Of a DNA stretch of 64,000 nt, positions 34,693 to 46,572 are shown in pieces. The position numbers and the translations under genes are program-made. The stretch is from Symsagittifera roscoffensis (lineage: Eukaryota > Xenacoelomorpha > Acoela > Convolutidae): the NCBI RefSeq assembly GCF_963678635.1, contig NC_087064.1, positions 73,471,465 to 73,535,464 on the forward strand, in the 5' to 3' direction. The notes beneath the pieces were generated by a model that made no database searches, was not told the origin of the DNA, and was given only the letters and a program-made list of their open reading frames with translations. Position 1 is the stretch's first letter. Each line of letters opens with the position of its first letter.

Positions 34693-34892
34693 NNNNNNNN
34701 NNNNNNNNNNNNNNNNNNNNNNNNNNNNNNNNNNNNNNNNNNNNNNNNNNNNNNNNNNNNNNNNNNNNNNNNNNNNNNNNNNNNNNNNNNNNNNNNNNNN
34801 NNNNNNNNNNNNNNNNNNNNNNNNNNNNNNNNNNNNNNNNNNNNNNNNNNNNNNNNNNNNNNNNNNNNNNNNNNNNNNNNNNNNNNNNNNNN
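34693..34892. other. Assembly gap of 200 N
   Basis: A run of exactly 200 N. The block just right of it is the truncated 3' end of an LTR, so the gap probably hides the rest of a repeat. Confidence 0.99.
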
Positions 34893-35720
34893 CTTTAATA
34901 TGTTCGATTCATTTACATAACCTAATATTCCTGTGCTTTATATTTAACTAGCTCATTAATACTCTTTTCTAACTATTGGTTCTCCTATACCATTTGCCAA
35001 AAAACTTGACGACCTTAGGTGAGACTTATTTTTTAGGATAGATTACTAAGCAATCAACCAGCAATATTCGCTTAGTTAAACTGGTGCGACCGCAGCAGAG
35101 AACTACTCCTGAAGAAATTCCTTTTTCCAACAAACTCGAAACAGCTTTTAATTTCACAAAATTATTAATATTATAATATTAAGGTCTGTGAGGGTATGTG
35201 AGATTAGTTTTCAACCTCAAAAAGTTAGAGACAAAGGTTGTCTTTCGATGCAAACACAATTTATTTGTCTTCTACTTCAGAGACATTCCTAGTAGGGTTC
35301 TTGCGAAATGTATGCCCTAAGATTAATTTCACATCCGATATTCCTCCATCTCGAGGATATAATAAACCACTTTTCTACTGACATTAGCTCATGAACTTAA
35401 CTTTTTTTTTATTTTTATTAAAATATAAAACTTTTGAAAAATCATTCTCTGCTTAAATCCGCTAGTAAAATTTTTCCTTTTTGTCTTAATCCACTGAATA
35501 TATGCCAAATTTTCAGTTTAGTGCTATTATTACTATAGTTGGCCAAATCATTTATTCAACAAAAGTGCTCAAAAACTTATTTAATATCTTCATTTTTTTT
35601 CAAGGGAGTTAAGTGGTTCTATGTGCAATCTAAAGTACAGTAGACATCACATATATATCCAACCATTCACGCTTCTTGCTATTTTTATTCTAATCCTTGA
35701 TGATTTGTCGAGAGTTTTCC
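34893..35720 (+). mobile_element. LTR end, PBS and leader of a second LTR family, copy 1
   Basis: 34893-35081 matches 39289-39476 (for example GATAGATTACTAAGCAATCA, CAACCAGCAATATTCGC). It ends just before TGGTGCGACCGCAGCAGAGA (35082), which has the form of a tRNA primer-binding site starting TGG. The following leader to about 35720 matches 39477-40110. No Gag or Pol was found downstream. Confidence 0.55.
35082..35099 (+). promoter_or_regulatory. Putative primer-binding site
   Basis: TGGTGCGACCGC begins with the TGG complementary to a tRNA CCA end and sits directly after the LTR-like block. The same TGGTGCGACC occurs at 39477 and 55449, each time right after an LTR end. Confidence 0.5.
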
Positions 35721-38309
35721 TCAATTTTCCTTGAATTTCCTCAGTTTTGCTCATTTCAGTTTTTTTTTTACCTTAACTTAAACTTAACAGAAATCTTCCA
35801 TCAGTAAAGCTACCAATTACTAAAACTAAGGAAGGAAATAACGAAAACGAAGAAGGAAGGAACTTATTTGGGTGACTTTTTACTAAATCATTTCTTTTTA
35901 TGACACGTTTTGAATATACTACGAATGAACAATAAAAAAACACACTAAAACCAATCTTAAACGTTAATCACATAGCCCCAAACACCAAGTTTTAGTTTCA
36001 GCACAAACATTTTAGATTTCATAAGAAAAACTAAAGCTAAAACATTATCACATCCACTTTATATTGATAAAATAGTATTTATGAGAAAGCTCAAGCAATA
36101 AAAAATCGATTTTTACCAACCAAAATTTTAGGTTTCCATCTAGGTTTCGGTATAGTTTCCGGTCAAAATTTTAAATTTCTGTGTGGGGATTTAGGTAAAG
36201 CAGCCAAAATTGAACAATTAAAACCAAATTTGGATACCATAAGTTATAAATCATATTATAAGTTATAAGTCTTAAATGGTAAGTTTGTTTAGTTTCAGGT
36301 TTCAGAACACAAAAACTGAGCTTTTAGTCTCAAAACTGAGCTCCGAACGTCGAATTATGACTTCATAGAGAAAACTATCGGTTTTGAAACCCACCAAACT
36401 AAGTTTAAAACCTGGTTGCCAAGGCTAAAACGTCCGTTTTGGAAATGTGGTTTTTGATTTCAGACACAAAGATCTTGCGTTGCATGTCAAAAATTTCTAA
36501 AATATAGGTAATTAGTAGGAATCCTTAACGCACTAGCCTTTTTTAAACTCAAAAAACTTCTAAGAGGTGTTAGTTTGAGCCCTCAAACATATATTTTTAG
36601 CCAACTAAAATCGACGTCTTAGGCTAAAAACCTCATCTTTTGAAATTTTTTTTGCTGGAATAGACATCAATAAGAGATACCAGCCTAGATTTTTATTCTA
36701 AAACTCTAAAATCAAATAATCACACCATAGTTTTTTTTTCTAGAAATCATAGTTTCAGCCCCAAAAACCTAAGTTTCTGCAAAGAAAATTGTGATGTTGC
36801 TGTTACAAACCTGTTCTTAAGTCAAATTTAAACTAGACCAGCTATCAAAAATTAACTATTAATTTTATATATAGAGTTTGAAAGAAGTTTGGGAGATATA
36901 AAAGTTTTTGCATGATTAAGATTAAACAAAGAAAACTAAAGCCTTTAGACAAGTTAATGGTCATAAATGTCAACTTCAGCGAACTTAATTCCAGGTTTCA
37001 GATTAAAATTTCAGTCGAAAAAGAATCTAAGAAATTTACAAAAAAAACTAAGGTTCTATGTCAGTGATGACCTCATAAGGTATATGATTATTTTGCTGAT
37101 CACAACAAAAGCATCAATAAACTTTACACAAATAAAATTAAAGGTTTCAGCTAGGATTTCATTTCACAAAAACTAAAAAAAAAAACAAAATCTTATAACT
37201 TTTTTTGAGTTTGATGTCAGCACAATAAATTTAAAACTCAAGTTAGGAAGCAAAGTCTCCAACATCATATGGTATATCACTAACACTGAAAGAGATTAAA
37301 GTAGTATCCTATCGAAACACTCTAACAACGATAAACACGAATTATACGTCCTTTTTTGACGATACACTGCAGATATAGGCTCAACTCTTCAGCAAATAAA
37401 AAAACCAAGGAAAATATTTTATATCGCAAGAACGATTAATTACGTTACTTCCAATCGCTTTCTATATTCCTCCTACAACCAAAAAAAGAACAAAAAATTT
37501 TAACAGCTCTTTATTAGAAACAAAACTTTTTTTATAGACAAAATTTAAATTTTCGAAAAGGGTTAGTAACCAACTCATTAAGATTTAGGACAATTTCAAT
37601 AAATATTGGTAATTTTTTAAATAGTTCAAGATCATTTAATTTGAAACATATGTCTTAAAAACGCTAAAAAATGCTATGACAAATTTTTATCAAGTAAATA
37701 GAACAAAACTTAGTTTGTAAATTAAATTAAAAGAATTAATCCACAACAATTGTATGGTATATCAAAAACATCGAAAAGGATGAAGTCACAATGTCGCCAA
37801 TTATTCACACGAAAACAATCACGAAATAACTATTCTTTCCGGCAGCAATAACCCAAAAAAACCCAATACCCCAAAAATTTTACGCGCAGCAATCAAAATT
37901 TAAAAGGCGATCGTTTGCTATCTTAAGTGACATTTTAAGATTTTGAGCGAGAAAATTGGCAACTAGCACATTTTGTTTCTAAAAGAACTGTTTAAATAGC
38001 AGTGTTGCAGACTTTTTAGTGCCAATATTGGAGTGGTTTTTTTGTTAATTAGCGTTAGTAATATACCGCTTTCTAGAAAAAGCGTTTAAACTATTCTGAA
38101 GTTTTCCTGCTTTTTCGGCACTGATGTTTTGTGGCACTGTTGAACGCTCCCAACTAGTTAAGTGAAATATTTATTTCGCCAGTAAGTTGAACTGAGCATT
38201 TCCTTCTGCTTTGAGAAAAGGGCAATAAATCGAGTAGCGTCCAGTCTTTTCAAAGCTTATCGTGAAACATGTGAGTACTAGAAAGACTGCAAATCGAAAC
38301 CTTGATAAT
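35721..38309. other. AT-rich sequence, no gene recognised
   Basis: Many loose GGTTTCAG and AAACTGAG phrases (36100-36800) suggest old, diverged simple repeats. The 69-codon frame at 36967-37176 is AT-driven. Position between the two LTR-like blocks suggests it may be the decayed interior of the second LTR family. Confidence 0.35.
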
Positions 38310-38830
38310 TTTAACAAGTTGTCGTATTGTAAAAACTACACGGACAAAGAACCAGTGTCTAAATTGTTTATCTAACGACCCAATTCTGAATTGGAAATTG
38401 TCATTTAAATGAAAACCTCTGTTCACTAAATCAAGTTTTGGCTGCTTCACTCTTATAAGGACTGAAAAATCTTGTTTTGAAAATCCATTTTTTTTGAATA
38501 CTTGTTCAGTATTTCTCGTTTTTTCATGCTCAGTATTTCATAAGCGCGGCAATAACTAACAGGTCCTTTTTAACTATAACATGAAACAAATTGGTTTAAA
38601 ATTTAATGGTCTTTCCGACAGCCCGGGATGGCTTCTTGCGTTGATTAAATAGAGATGCACCTGGAATATGACGCATCAGAGAAATTACTATGGACTTTTA
38701 ATAGGATCGAACTAAAGGCTGCGGTCTTAATCAAAAGGAACTAATAATTAAAGAAAATTTGATTGGAAAAAAATCAAATAAAGTCCTGTTGAAAGTTCCG
38801 TAATGATGAAGTAAGAATAAAGGAGCAAGT
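38310..38830 (+). repeat. Diverged fragment of the zinc-finger/coiled-coil repeat
   Basis: This matches the part of the 41.3-kb repeat that lies downstream of its gene (42385-42800). Shared pieces include AAAACTACACGGA(C/G), CAGTATTTCATAAG.GCGGC, TAGAGATGCACCTGGA and TGAAGGCTGCGG (with small changes). The coding part is missing. Confidence 0.6.
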
Positions 38831-39279
38831 GAATTCTGAGTTTTTTGATAGATGAATCAGCCGCCGGTTTATGCTTACGAGCAAAAGGACTTGCCTGAAA
38901 TCTTCAAGGTTTCGTTTTGGTCAGTCAGCAGCAAGTTCTGAAATATTATGATTTCGTTTTTCCAGAAAATATTTTTTCACCAGATAAATAATTTTTTTCC
39001 AGATCAGTTTTTTCTTTTCACAATATAATACAATTTGTTTTTTTTTCAATAAAAACAAAATTCAGTTTTTTTCTTACTTCAAAAAAAAAAGTAAATCGAG
39101 AAATACACGAAGGAAACAAGTCAGAGTACTAAGATCATTGAACCAACCTTAACTAGACGACTCAAAAGAAGCGGACCCACTTGTAATTGACACGAGAGTT
39201 CTACCCTATCATAAATTTTAGTAAGAACATGAAAAATAAATGAGGAAATACGATCTAAGACCCCGTCCATCATAATCAT

Positions 39280-40110
39280 ATTTCCTTAAGATGTTCGTTT
39301 CATTTACATAACCTTATATTCCTGTGCTTTGTGTTTATCAAGCTCATTAATTCCTTCTCTTTTCTGACTATTGAATCTTTTATAAAATTTGCCAAGAAAC
39401 ATGACGATCTTAGGTGACACTTATAATTTAGGATAGATTACTAAGCAATCAACCAGCAATATTCGCCTAGTAAATCTGGTGCGACCGCAGCAGAGAAGTA
39501 CTCCTTAAGAAATTCCTTTTTCCAGCAAACACGAAACAGCTTTTAATTTCACAAAATGTTTAATATTAGGTTCTGTGAGGGTTTGTCAGATTAGTTTTCA
39601 ACTTCAAAAAGCTAGAGGCAAAGGTTGTTTTTCAATAGAAACACAATTTATTTGTCTTCTACTTCACAAACATTCCTAGTAGGGTTCTTGCGAAACGTAC
39701 GCCCTACGCTTAAAGTCACATACGATATTCTTCCATCTCGAGGATATATAAGACGACTTTACTACTGACATTAGCTCATGAACTTCACTATTTTCTATTT
39801 TCATCAATATATAAAATTTTTGAAAAAATCATTCTCTGCCTAAATCCGCTAGTAGGATCTAACCTTTTGGTCTAGTAGTCCACTAATTACATGCCGATTT
39901 TTCACTTTAGAGCTATTATTACATTAGTTGGCTAAAATAATTATAAATTATCTTCAGTTTTTTCAATGGTGTTAAGTGATTTTTGTGCAATCTAAGTGTA
40001 CACGAAATTAAATGATAAATTGAATATTTCATCACATATATATCCAGCCATTCAGGTTTCCTGTTATTTTTATTCTAATGTTTGATGATTTGTCGAGACT
40101 TATCCTCGAT
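39280..40110 (+). mobile_element. LTR end, PBS and leader of the second LTR family, copy 2
   Basis: Direct copy of 34893-35720, about 4.4 kb downstream of it, with the PBS-like TGGTGCGACCGCAGCAGAGA at 39477. Tandem spacing of LTR end plus leader is what an LTR-interior-LTR-interior arrangement would give. Similarity stops near 40110, where an inverted copy of another repeat begins. Confidence 0.55.
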
Positions 40111-40990
40111 AAGGAATAAATTAGTCAAAATCCGAATTAGTGAATGGAGGTCTCAAATTAGACGCACGCTCTAATTTAGAACTGGGTCTTTAAATAAACA
40201 TTTTAGACAATGGTCCTTTCTCCGTGTAACTTTTATAATACTACAAATCAACCCCTTTTTATAAAATTAAGCTGTTTGATTTTTACAGTTATCATGGTGA
40301 ACATTAAACACTATAGTGATTTAAATGTTTCAAAACAATAAAGAAACATCAAATGAGGTACGTATGAAGATACGTTGAATTGAAAGATGCAATTTGAAAT
40401 ATGTTTTTTTAAATTTTCCTAGACTTTCCCTCCCTTTTCCAACTCCATGTTAAACGACCTGGTGATCGCTATGTTCCTCTGCGATGCCTCCAGTTTTTGT
40501 AGCAAAATTAAAATCTTCTGCTTCTTTTTCGTGTTTTTAAGTGTCATTTGGCTCAGTCCGTCCGTTAATTCCTCAATTTCTATCTGGTTTGAGTATGGGT
40601 GGCTCTCACTTTTGTTTGTCTTCACAGGAAATGCCAATTTCCCCTCAAATGGAATTGTTATATCCCTGCTTCTCTACATAGCCGTTTTCCAGTCTTTGTT
40701 TCGTCTTTCAGAAGCTATTTTTTATTTTGTTTTAACTTTCTGTCCAGTTATCAACTCGACTTTGCCTTTTCCATTGTCGTCGAGTTGACAACTTTGACAG
40801 AGGGTATTTGTTTCCACGGTTTGTAGTGATTTTTAAAGGAGTATTTCAAACTTGTGATAAGTCGGAGTTTGTCCGGATCAACCTGGCAATTTGGACAAAC
40901 ATTTCGTCCATATTTTGAAAAATGACCTAGAATTAGCTCATGGCAGTCTATACAAATGAAGTGGGGTGGATGATGTGGCTGGCTATTTTG
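40110..40990 (-). pseudogene. Zinc-finger/coiled-coil pseudogene, inverted copy
   Basis: Minus-strand copy of the gene described at 41605-42197. The cysteine segment (C-I-D-C...C-P-N-C) is at about 40985-40860 with its cysteines intact. The coiled-coil C-terminal part is open at 40637-40419 and lysine/glutamate/leucine-rich. The shared TAA after K-T-A-M is present here too. Together with 41620-42510 it forms inverted arms of about 870 bp around a spacer of about 630 bp. Confidence 0.55.
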
Positions 40991-41300
40991 TTGTTTCTTG
41001 AAGTTATATTTTTATAAAAACATATCGGGTATTCAAGAGAGGTTTGGATAAGTGTACTGTTTGAAAGTACTGTAAAATTGGTAGGGAAAAATCAAAGTTT
41101 TTGGAATTAAAAATAGTAAACTTGGAAAATTTTACATATAAAAACTGGTAAAAATATCGGTTTAAAAATGATTGTCTGGGAATAAATTGATTCATAAGGC
41201 GGTTAGAGGTTGAAAAACTGATATTGATAACGTCTTCGTTGTTGAAAAACGCATTTATTTTTATAGTATAAAATCAGCTGCTGCTTTTGACGGTAAATTT

Positions 41301-43210
41301 TTCTTCGTCGTGAAAACCAGGACCGTATCGAGTGCAAAAAATATTCTTTTGATGTTGATCTGTATGTAATTACGGTTTGTATATGCTTGATAACCGTCCA
41401 CCTGAACAAGTAGTTGTAGTCAAAGAAAAGACAACGTCCATTACCAAGCAGAACATTTTGTTAACTTCCTAAGCAAACAGCATAAACATTTAGTCTTTTT
41501 ATCGCTGGTAAAGTTGTTACATTCATAAATTTTTCCTAAATTTAGGACGTGAACATCCTATTGGCATCTTTAGCATGAGAATTTGTCAAAAGCTAATTTA
41601 GTTTTGGACTCTAGGGTCACATAGCGTTCAGTGCCAGCCACACCATCCACCTCACTTCATTTGTATAGACTGCCAGGAGCTAATTCTAGGTCATTTTTCA
41701 AAATATGGACGAAATGTTTGTCCAAATTGCCAGGTTGATCCGGACAAACTCCGACTTATCACAAGTTTGAAATACTCCTTTAAAAATCACTACAAACCGT
41801 GGAAACAAATACCCTCTGTCAAAGTTGTCTACTCGACGACAATGGAAAAGGCAAAGTCGAGTTGATAACTGAACAGAAAGTTAAAACAAAAGAAAAAATA
41901 GCTTCTGAAAGACGAAACAAAGACTGGAAAACGGCTATGTAAAGAAGCAGGGATATAACAATTCCATTTGAGGGGAAATTTGCATTTCCTGTGAAGACAA
42001 ACAAAAGTTAGAGCCACCCATACTCAAACCAGATAGAAATTGAGGAATTAACGGACGGACTGAGCCAAATGACACTTAAAAACACGAAAAAGAAGCAGAA
42101 GATTTTAATTTTGCTACAAAAACTGGAGGCATCGCAGAGGAAGATAGCGATCACTAGGTCGTTTAACATGGAGTTGGAAAAGGGAGAGAAAGTCTAGGAC
42201 AATTTAAAAAACATATTTTAAATTGCATCTTTTAATTCAACGTATCTCCATACGTACCTTATTTGATGTTTTTTTTTATTGTTTTTAAAGTTTTTAATCA
42301 CTATAGTGTTTAATTGTCACCATGATAACTGTAAAAACCAAAGAGCTTAATTTTATAAAAAGGGGTTGATTTTTAGTATTATAAAAACTACACGGAGAAA
42401 GGACCATTGTCTAAAATGTTTATTTAAAGACCCAGTTCTAAATTGGAGCGTGCATCTAATTTGAAGCCTCCATTCACTAATTCAGATTTTGACTAATTTA
42501 TTCCTTATTAGGACTACAAATTCCAGTTTTGAAAATCCACTACTTTTCAAATACTTGTCCAGTTTCTCTCATTTTTTCACGTCAGTATTTCATAAGGGCG
42601 GCGATTACTATCACGTCCCCTTAATTATAACATCTCCTTGCTTCGATTAAGTAGAGATGCACCTGGAGTTTGATGCATCAGAAAAACTACTATGGATTTT
42701 TAAAACGATCGAACTGAAGGCTGCGGTTTTAATCAAAAGGAACTAATTAAGGAAAAATCAAATAAAAATTAGTTGAAATTTTCCTTATGATGAAGGAGAA
42801 TAAAAGACCAGGTTAAACTGTTTTTCTCAACTACTGTTTCTACTAGAATTTTTTTCAAGAAACTTGACGATCTTAGGTGAGTCTTATAATTTAGGATAGA
42901 TTACTAAGCAATCAACCAGCAATGTTCGCGTAGTAAAAAGTGAAGCTAAAAATACAACAAAAGGCTTTAGTATGAACTCCCTATGAATGAAAGATGAAAA
43001 TGTTATCGGATGAAATGAAATTATTGTTGATTAGACAGAAAATCTGAGGTATTTTTTCTTAGAAAATATCAGTTTAATATTCGCCATCTCATTTGCACTC
43101 GCTTAGCGGAGCTGATAATGTTTTTCTAGTTTTTTTAAAGACGATCTTTTTTGTAAGCAATTTTTTTGTATATATCTTTTTATAGTTTCCAGAACTGGGA
43201 GGACGCGCTT
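41301..43210 (+). repeat. Tandem duplication, unit 1
   Basis: From TTCTTCGTCGTGAAAACCAG to GGACGCGCTT this unit is repeated at 43234-45142 with about 99% identity and an offset of 1932-1933 bp. It contains the zinc-finger/coiled-coil gene, its downstream region and an LTR-like tail (about 42855-42940) that matches 39395-39470. Confidence 0.9.
41605..42197 (+). pseudogene. Zinc-finger/coiled-coil protein, degenerate
   Basis: From about 41605 a frame reads C-Q-P-H-H-P-P-H-F-I-C-I-D-C and, 15 residues later, C-P-N-C: paired CX2C motifs with preceding histidines, as in RING-like or other zinc-binding folds. It continues with a basic segment to about 41850. The next part is in another frame: a second C-Q-S-C, then a lysine-rich stretch ending in a TAA after K-T-A-M. 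After the TAA the same frame runs from about 41943 to the stop at 42197 and encodes a charged, leucine-rich segment with heptad-like spacing. One frame change and one stop are common to all three copies, so the copies spread after decay, or an intron is hidden here. A short ATG frame of 29 codons at about 41383 may be an upstream exon. Family not identified. Confidence 0.5.
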
Positions 43211-43233
43211 ACTTAAAGTTCAACGAAATTATT

Positions 43234-45142
43234 TTCTTCGTCGTGAAAACCAGGACCGTATCGAGTGCAAAAAATATTCTTTTGTTGTTGATCTGTATGT
43301 AATTACGGTTTGTATATGCTTGATAACCGTCCACCTGAACAAGTAGTTGTAGTCAAGGAAAAGACAACGTCCATTACCAAGCAGAACATTTTGTTAACTT
43401 CCTAAGCAAACAGCATAAACATTTAGTCTTTTTATCGCTGGTAAAGTTGTTACATTCATAAATTTTTCCTAAATTTAGGACGTGAACATCCTATTGGCAT
43501 CTTTAGCATGAGAATTTGTCAAAAGCTAATTTAGTTTTGGACTCTAGGGTCACATAGCGTTCAGTGCCAGCCACACCATCCACCCCACTTCATTTGTATA
43601 GACGGCCAGGAGCTAATTCTAGGTCATTTTTCAAAATATGGACGAAATGTTTGTCCAAATTGCCAGGTTGATCCGGACAAACTCCGACTTATCACAAGTT
43701 TGAAATACTCCTTTAAAAATCACTACAAACCGTGAAAACAAATACCCTCTGTCAAAGTTGTCAACTCGACGACAATGGAAAAGGCAAAGTCGAGTTGATA
43801 ACTGGACAGAAAGTTAAAACAAAAGAAAAAATAGCTTCTGAAAGACGAAACAAAGACTGGAAAACGGCTATGTAAAGAAGCAGGGATATAACAATTCCAT
43901 TTGAGGGGAAATTTGCATTTCCTGTGAAGACAAACAAAAGTGAGAGCCACCCATACTCAAACCAGATAGAAATTGAGGAATTAACGGACGGACTGAGCCA
44001 AATGACACTTAAAAACACGAAAAAGAAGCAGAAGATTTTAATTTTGCTACAAAAACTGGAGGCATCGCAGAGGAAGATAGCGATCACCAGGTCGTTTAAC
44101 ATGGAGTTGGAAAAGGGAGAGAAAGTCTAGGACAATTTAAAAAACATATTTTAAATTGCATCTTTTAATTCAACGTATCTCCATACGTACCTTATTTGAT
44201 GTTTTTTTTATTGTTTTTAAAGTTTTTAATCACTATAGTGTTTAATTGTCACCATGATAACTGTAAAAATCAAAGAGCTTAATTTTATAAAAAGGGGTTG
44301 ATTTTTAGTATTATAAAAACTACACGGAGAAAGGACCATTGTCTAAAATGTTTATTTAAAGGCCCAGTTCTAAATTGGAGCGTGCATCTAATTTGAAGCC
44401 TCCATTCACTAATTCAGATTTTGACTAATTTATTCCTTATTAGGACTACAAATTCCAGCTTTGAAAATCCACTACTTTTCAAATACTTGTCCAGTTTCTC
44501 TCATTTTTTCACGTCAGTATTTCATAAGGGCGGCGATTACTATCACGTCCCCTTAATTATAACATCTCCTTGCTTCGATTAAGTAGAGATGCACCTGGAG
44601 TTTGATGCATCAGAAAAACTAATATGGATTTTTAAAACGATCGAACTGAAGGCTGCTGTTTTAATCAAAAGGAACTAATTAAGGAAAAATCAAATAAAAA
44701 TTAGTTGAAATTTTCCTTATGATGAAGGAGAATAAAAGACCAGGTTAAACTATTTTTCTCAACTACTGTTTCTACTATAATTTTTTTCAAGAAACTTGAC
44801 GATCTTAGGTGAGTCTTATAATTTAGGATAGATTACTAAGCAATCAACCAGCAATGTTCGCGTAGTAAAAAGTGAAGCTAAAAATACAACAAAAGGCTTT
44901 AGTATGAACTCCCCATGAATGAAAGATGAAAATGTTATCGAATGAAATGAAATTATTGTTGATTAGACAGAAAATCTAAGGTATTTTTTCTTAGAAATTA
45001 TCAGTTTAATATTCGCCATCTCATTTGCACTCGCTTAGCGGAGCTGATAATGTTTTTCTAGTTTTTTTAAAGACGATCTTTTTTGTAAACAATTTTTTTG
45101 TATATATCTTTTTATAGTTTCCAGAACTGAGAGGACGCGCTT
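43234..45142 (+). repeat. Tandem duplication, unit 2
   Basis: Second copy of 41301-43210 in the same orientation. Very few substitutions separate the units, so the duplication is recent or the units are kept alike by gene conversion; an assembly artefact cannot be excluded. Confidence 0.9.
43537..44130 (+). pseudogene. Zinc-finger/coiled-coil protein, duplicate copy
   Basis: Same gene as at 41605-42197 with the same frame change and TAA. One zinc-ligand cysteine is lost here (C-I-D-G in place of C-I-D-C, near 43602), and a TGA replaces TGG at about 43733. The coiled-coil part is open to the stop at 44130. Confidence 0.5.
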
Positions 45143-45987
45143 TCACAGCTCTAGAGCAGATTGAATAATTCTAAGATATAAGCTGAGTTTCTAATCCTCA
45201 ATTTCTTAAGTTACTAAAAAATAGATAAGCTCTAAGACTGAGCCTTTCTCTATCCTAGTATATAAGGATGAGCCAAAGAAGAGCAGATATCTTGAGGAAT
45301 GCATCGCCACTGCACAATGTTAAAACGGACATGCTGCAAATCAGGAACATACAGGGCAATTTTAAGCCTGATCAGATCGGAATTTCAACCATAAGTGATA
45401 CGGATAATATACTTTTCTTTATTTACTTATATAAGCCGTATTTGCTAATTAACACTATGATGTGGGAACCCTAGTTCTAAAATAGTATGTTAAGGACTCA
45501 TCTATATCAAAAGTACTGTTCTGGTGATACACATACTCATTTCCCGTATCAAGCATGCCGGTGACGCCGCAGAAAGCAATCAATGCCGTCCATATCTCCA
45601 TGAGAGAGAAAATCAGAGTAACGAGACCTATACACTCTCTCCCAGTTCCCGTTCATTGCTTACGTCTCTTCTGTCTATGCAACTTATCTATGTTTCTCAA
45701 AACTTCTTAAAATAGTTAATTGTTTACAGAGCTATGAAATGATTAAATTCTTTTCTTTGTTAAATTCCAAACTCAGAATTCATGGTATTTTTTATGAAAT
45801 TAAACTTTCCGGCAATTTTCAGGCAACAAGGACAGTGTAAAGAACAAAAAAATAGCTTGAAAGCTTCCGCATAGTATGAACAAAATGCTTATTCAACTGA
45901 ACCCATAATTGTATAATTGTCGTATACAGCTAAGAGAAATATTTTCTAAATTTGTTTTTTGTTTGCAAGTTTTTGTTTAAACTGAAA
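45143..45987. other. Spacer with a weak open frame
   Basis: A TATATAAGG lies just before an ATG-proximal frame at 45268-45474 (S-Q-R-R-A-D-I-L start). A slightly GC-richer stretch follows at 45520-45700. No family is recognised and no splice sites stand out; it may be a worn LTR. Confidence 0.25.
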
Positions 45988-46032
45988 ATATTATTTTCTG
46001 ACACGTATTACTTGACTTGAATCGAAAAAAAA

Positions 46033-46572
46033 CAAGACTACTCGTATCAGGGCGAAGCCCTGAATGTTCCGACTGCCTTTTAAGGTTTTATGGAGCAGTA
46101 ATAACATTAAAAAATTAAATGTAAGAAAAAATAAAATGAAAATTTTTTTTACTAACATTTCATTTTTTTTTTGTGAAAATCATCACCCCACACGCCATAC
46201 AAAGTATAAAAGGACAGATTTCGCTCCGTGTAACAAATTAATTATGGCAAATAAGCTTCTTTTAACCAATTTGGAACGATTTTAAGACGGATTAATTCTC
46301 CGCTCACGCGTTAATAGTTCGAAATAAATATCGCGCATTAATTGTCCCAAATTGGCCAAAATGGCAACCTTTAAAACCCCATAACTTTACGAAAAATGAT
46401 CACCGGTGAAATATCTTTTCAAATTGGAGCTCAGGACAACAATACCTTTCGAATGATATTTAAAAATTTCATCAAAAATGGCTAGTTAAAAAGTCAAAAG
46501 TTGTCTGAAGAAAAAAAAACTCACCCGAGCACAAATATTCCGTTACTTTCGTATCGAAAGTCGGAACAATAA
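46033..46572 (+). mobile_element. Hairpin-ended 540-bp module (S element)
   Basis: Present in unit A but cleanly absent from unit B, which defines its ends. It starts CAAGACTACTCGTATCAGGG with a 7-bp-arm hairpin (TCAGGGCGAAGCCCTGA, 46047-46063). It carries inverted TGTTCCGACT (46065-46074) and AGTCGGAACA (46559-46568). A GC-rich near-palindromic motif of the GCGCGAAATATATCGCGC type lies in the middle. Related partial copies: 48115-48478, 52445-52788, 53735-54001 (minus), 54450-54965 (minus) and 63385-63600. Confidence 0.6.
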
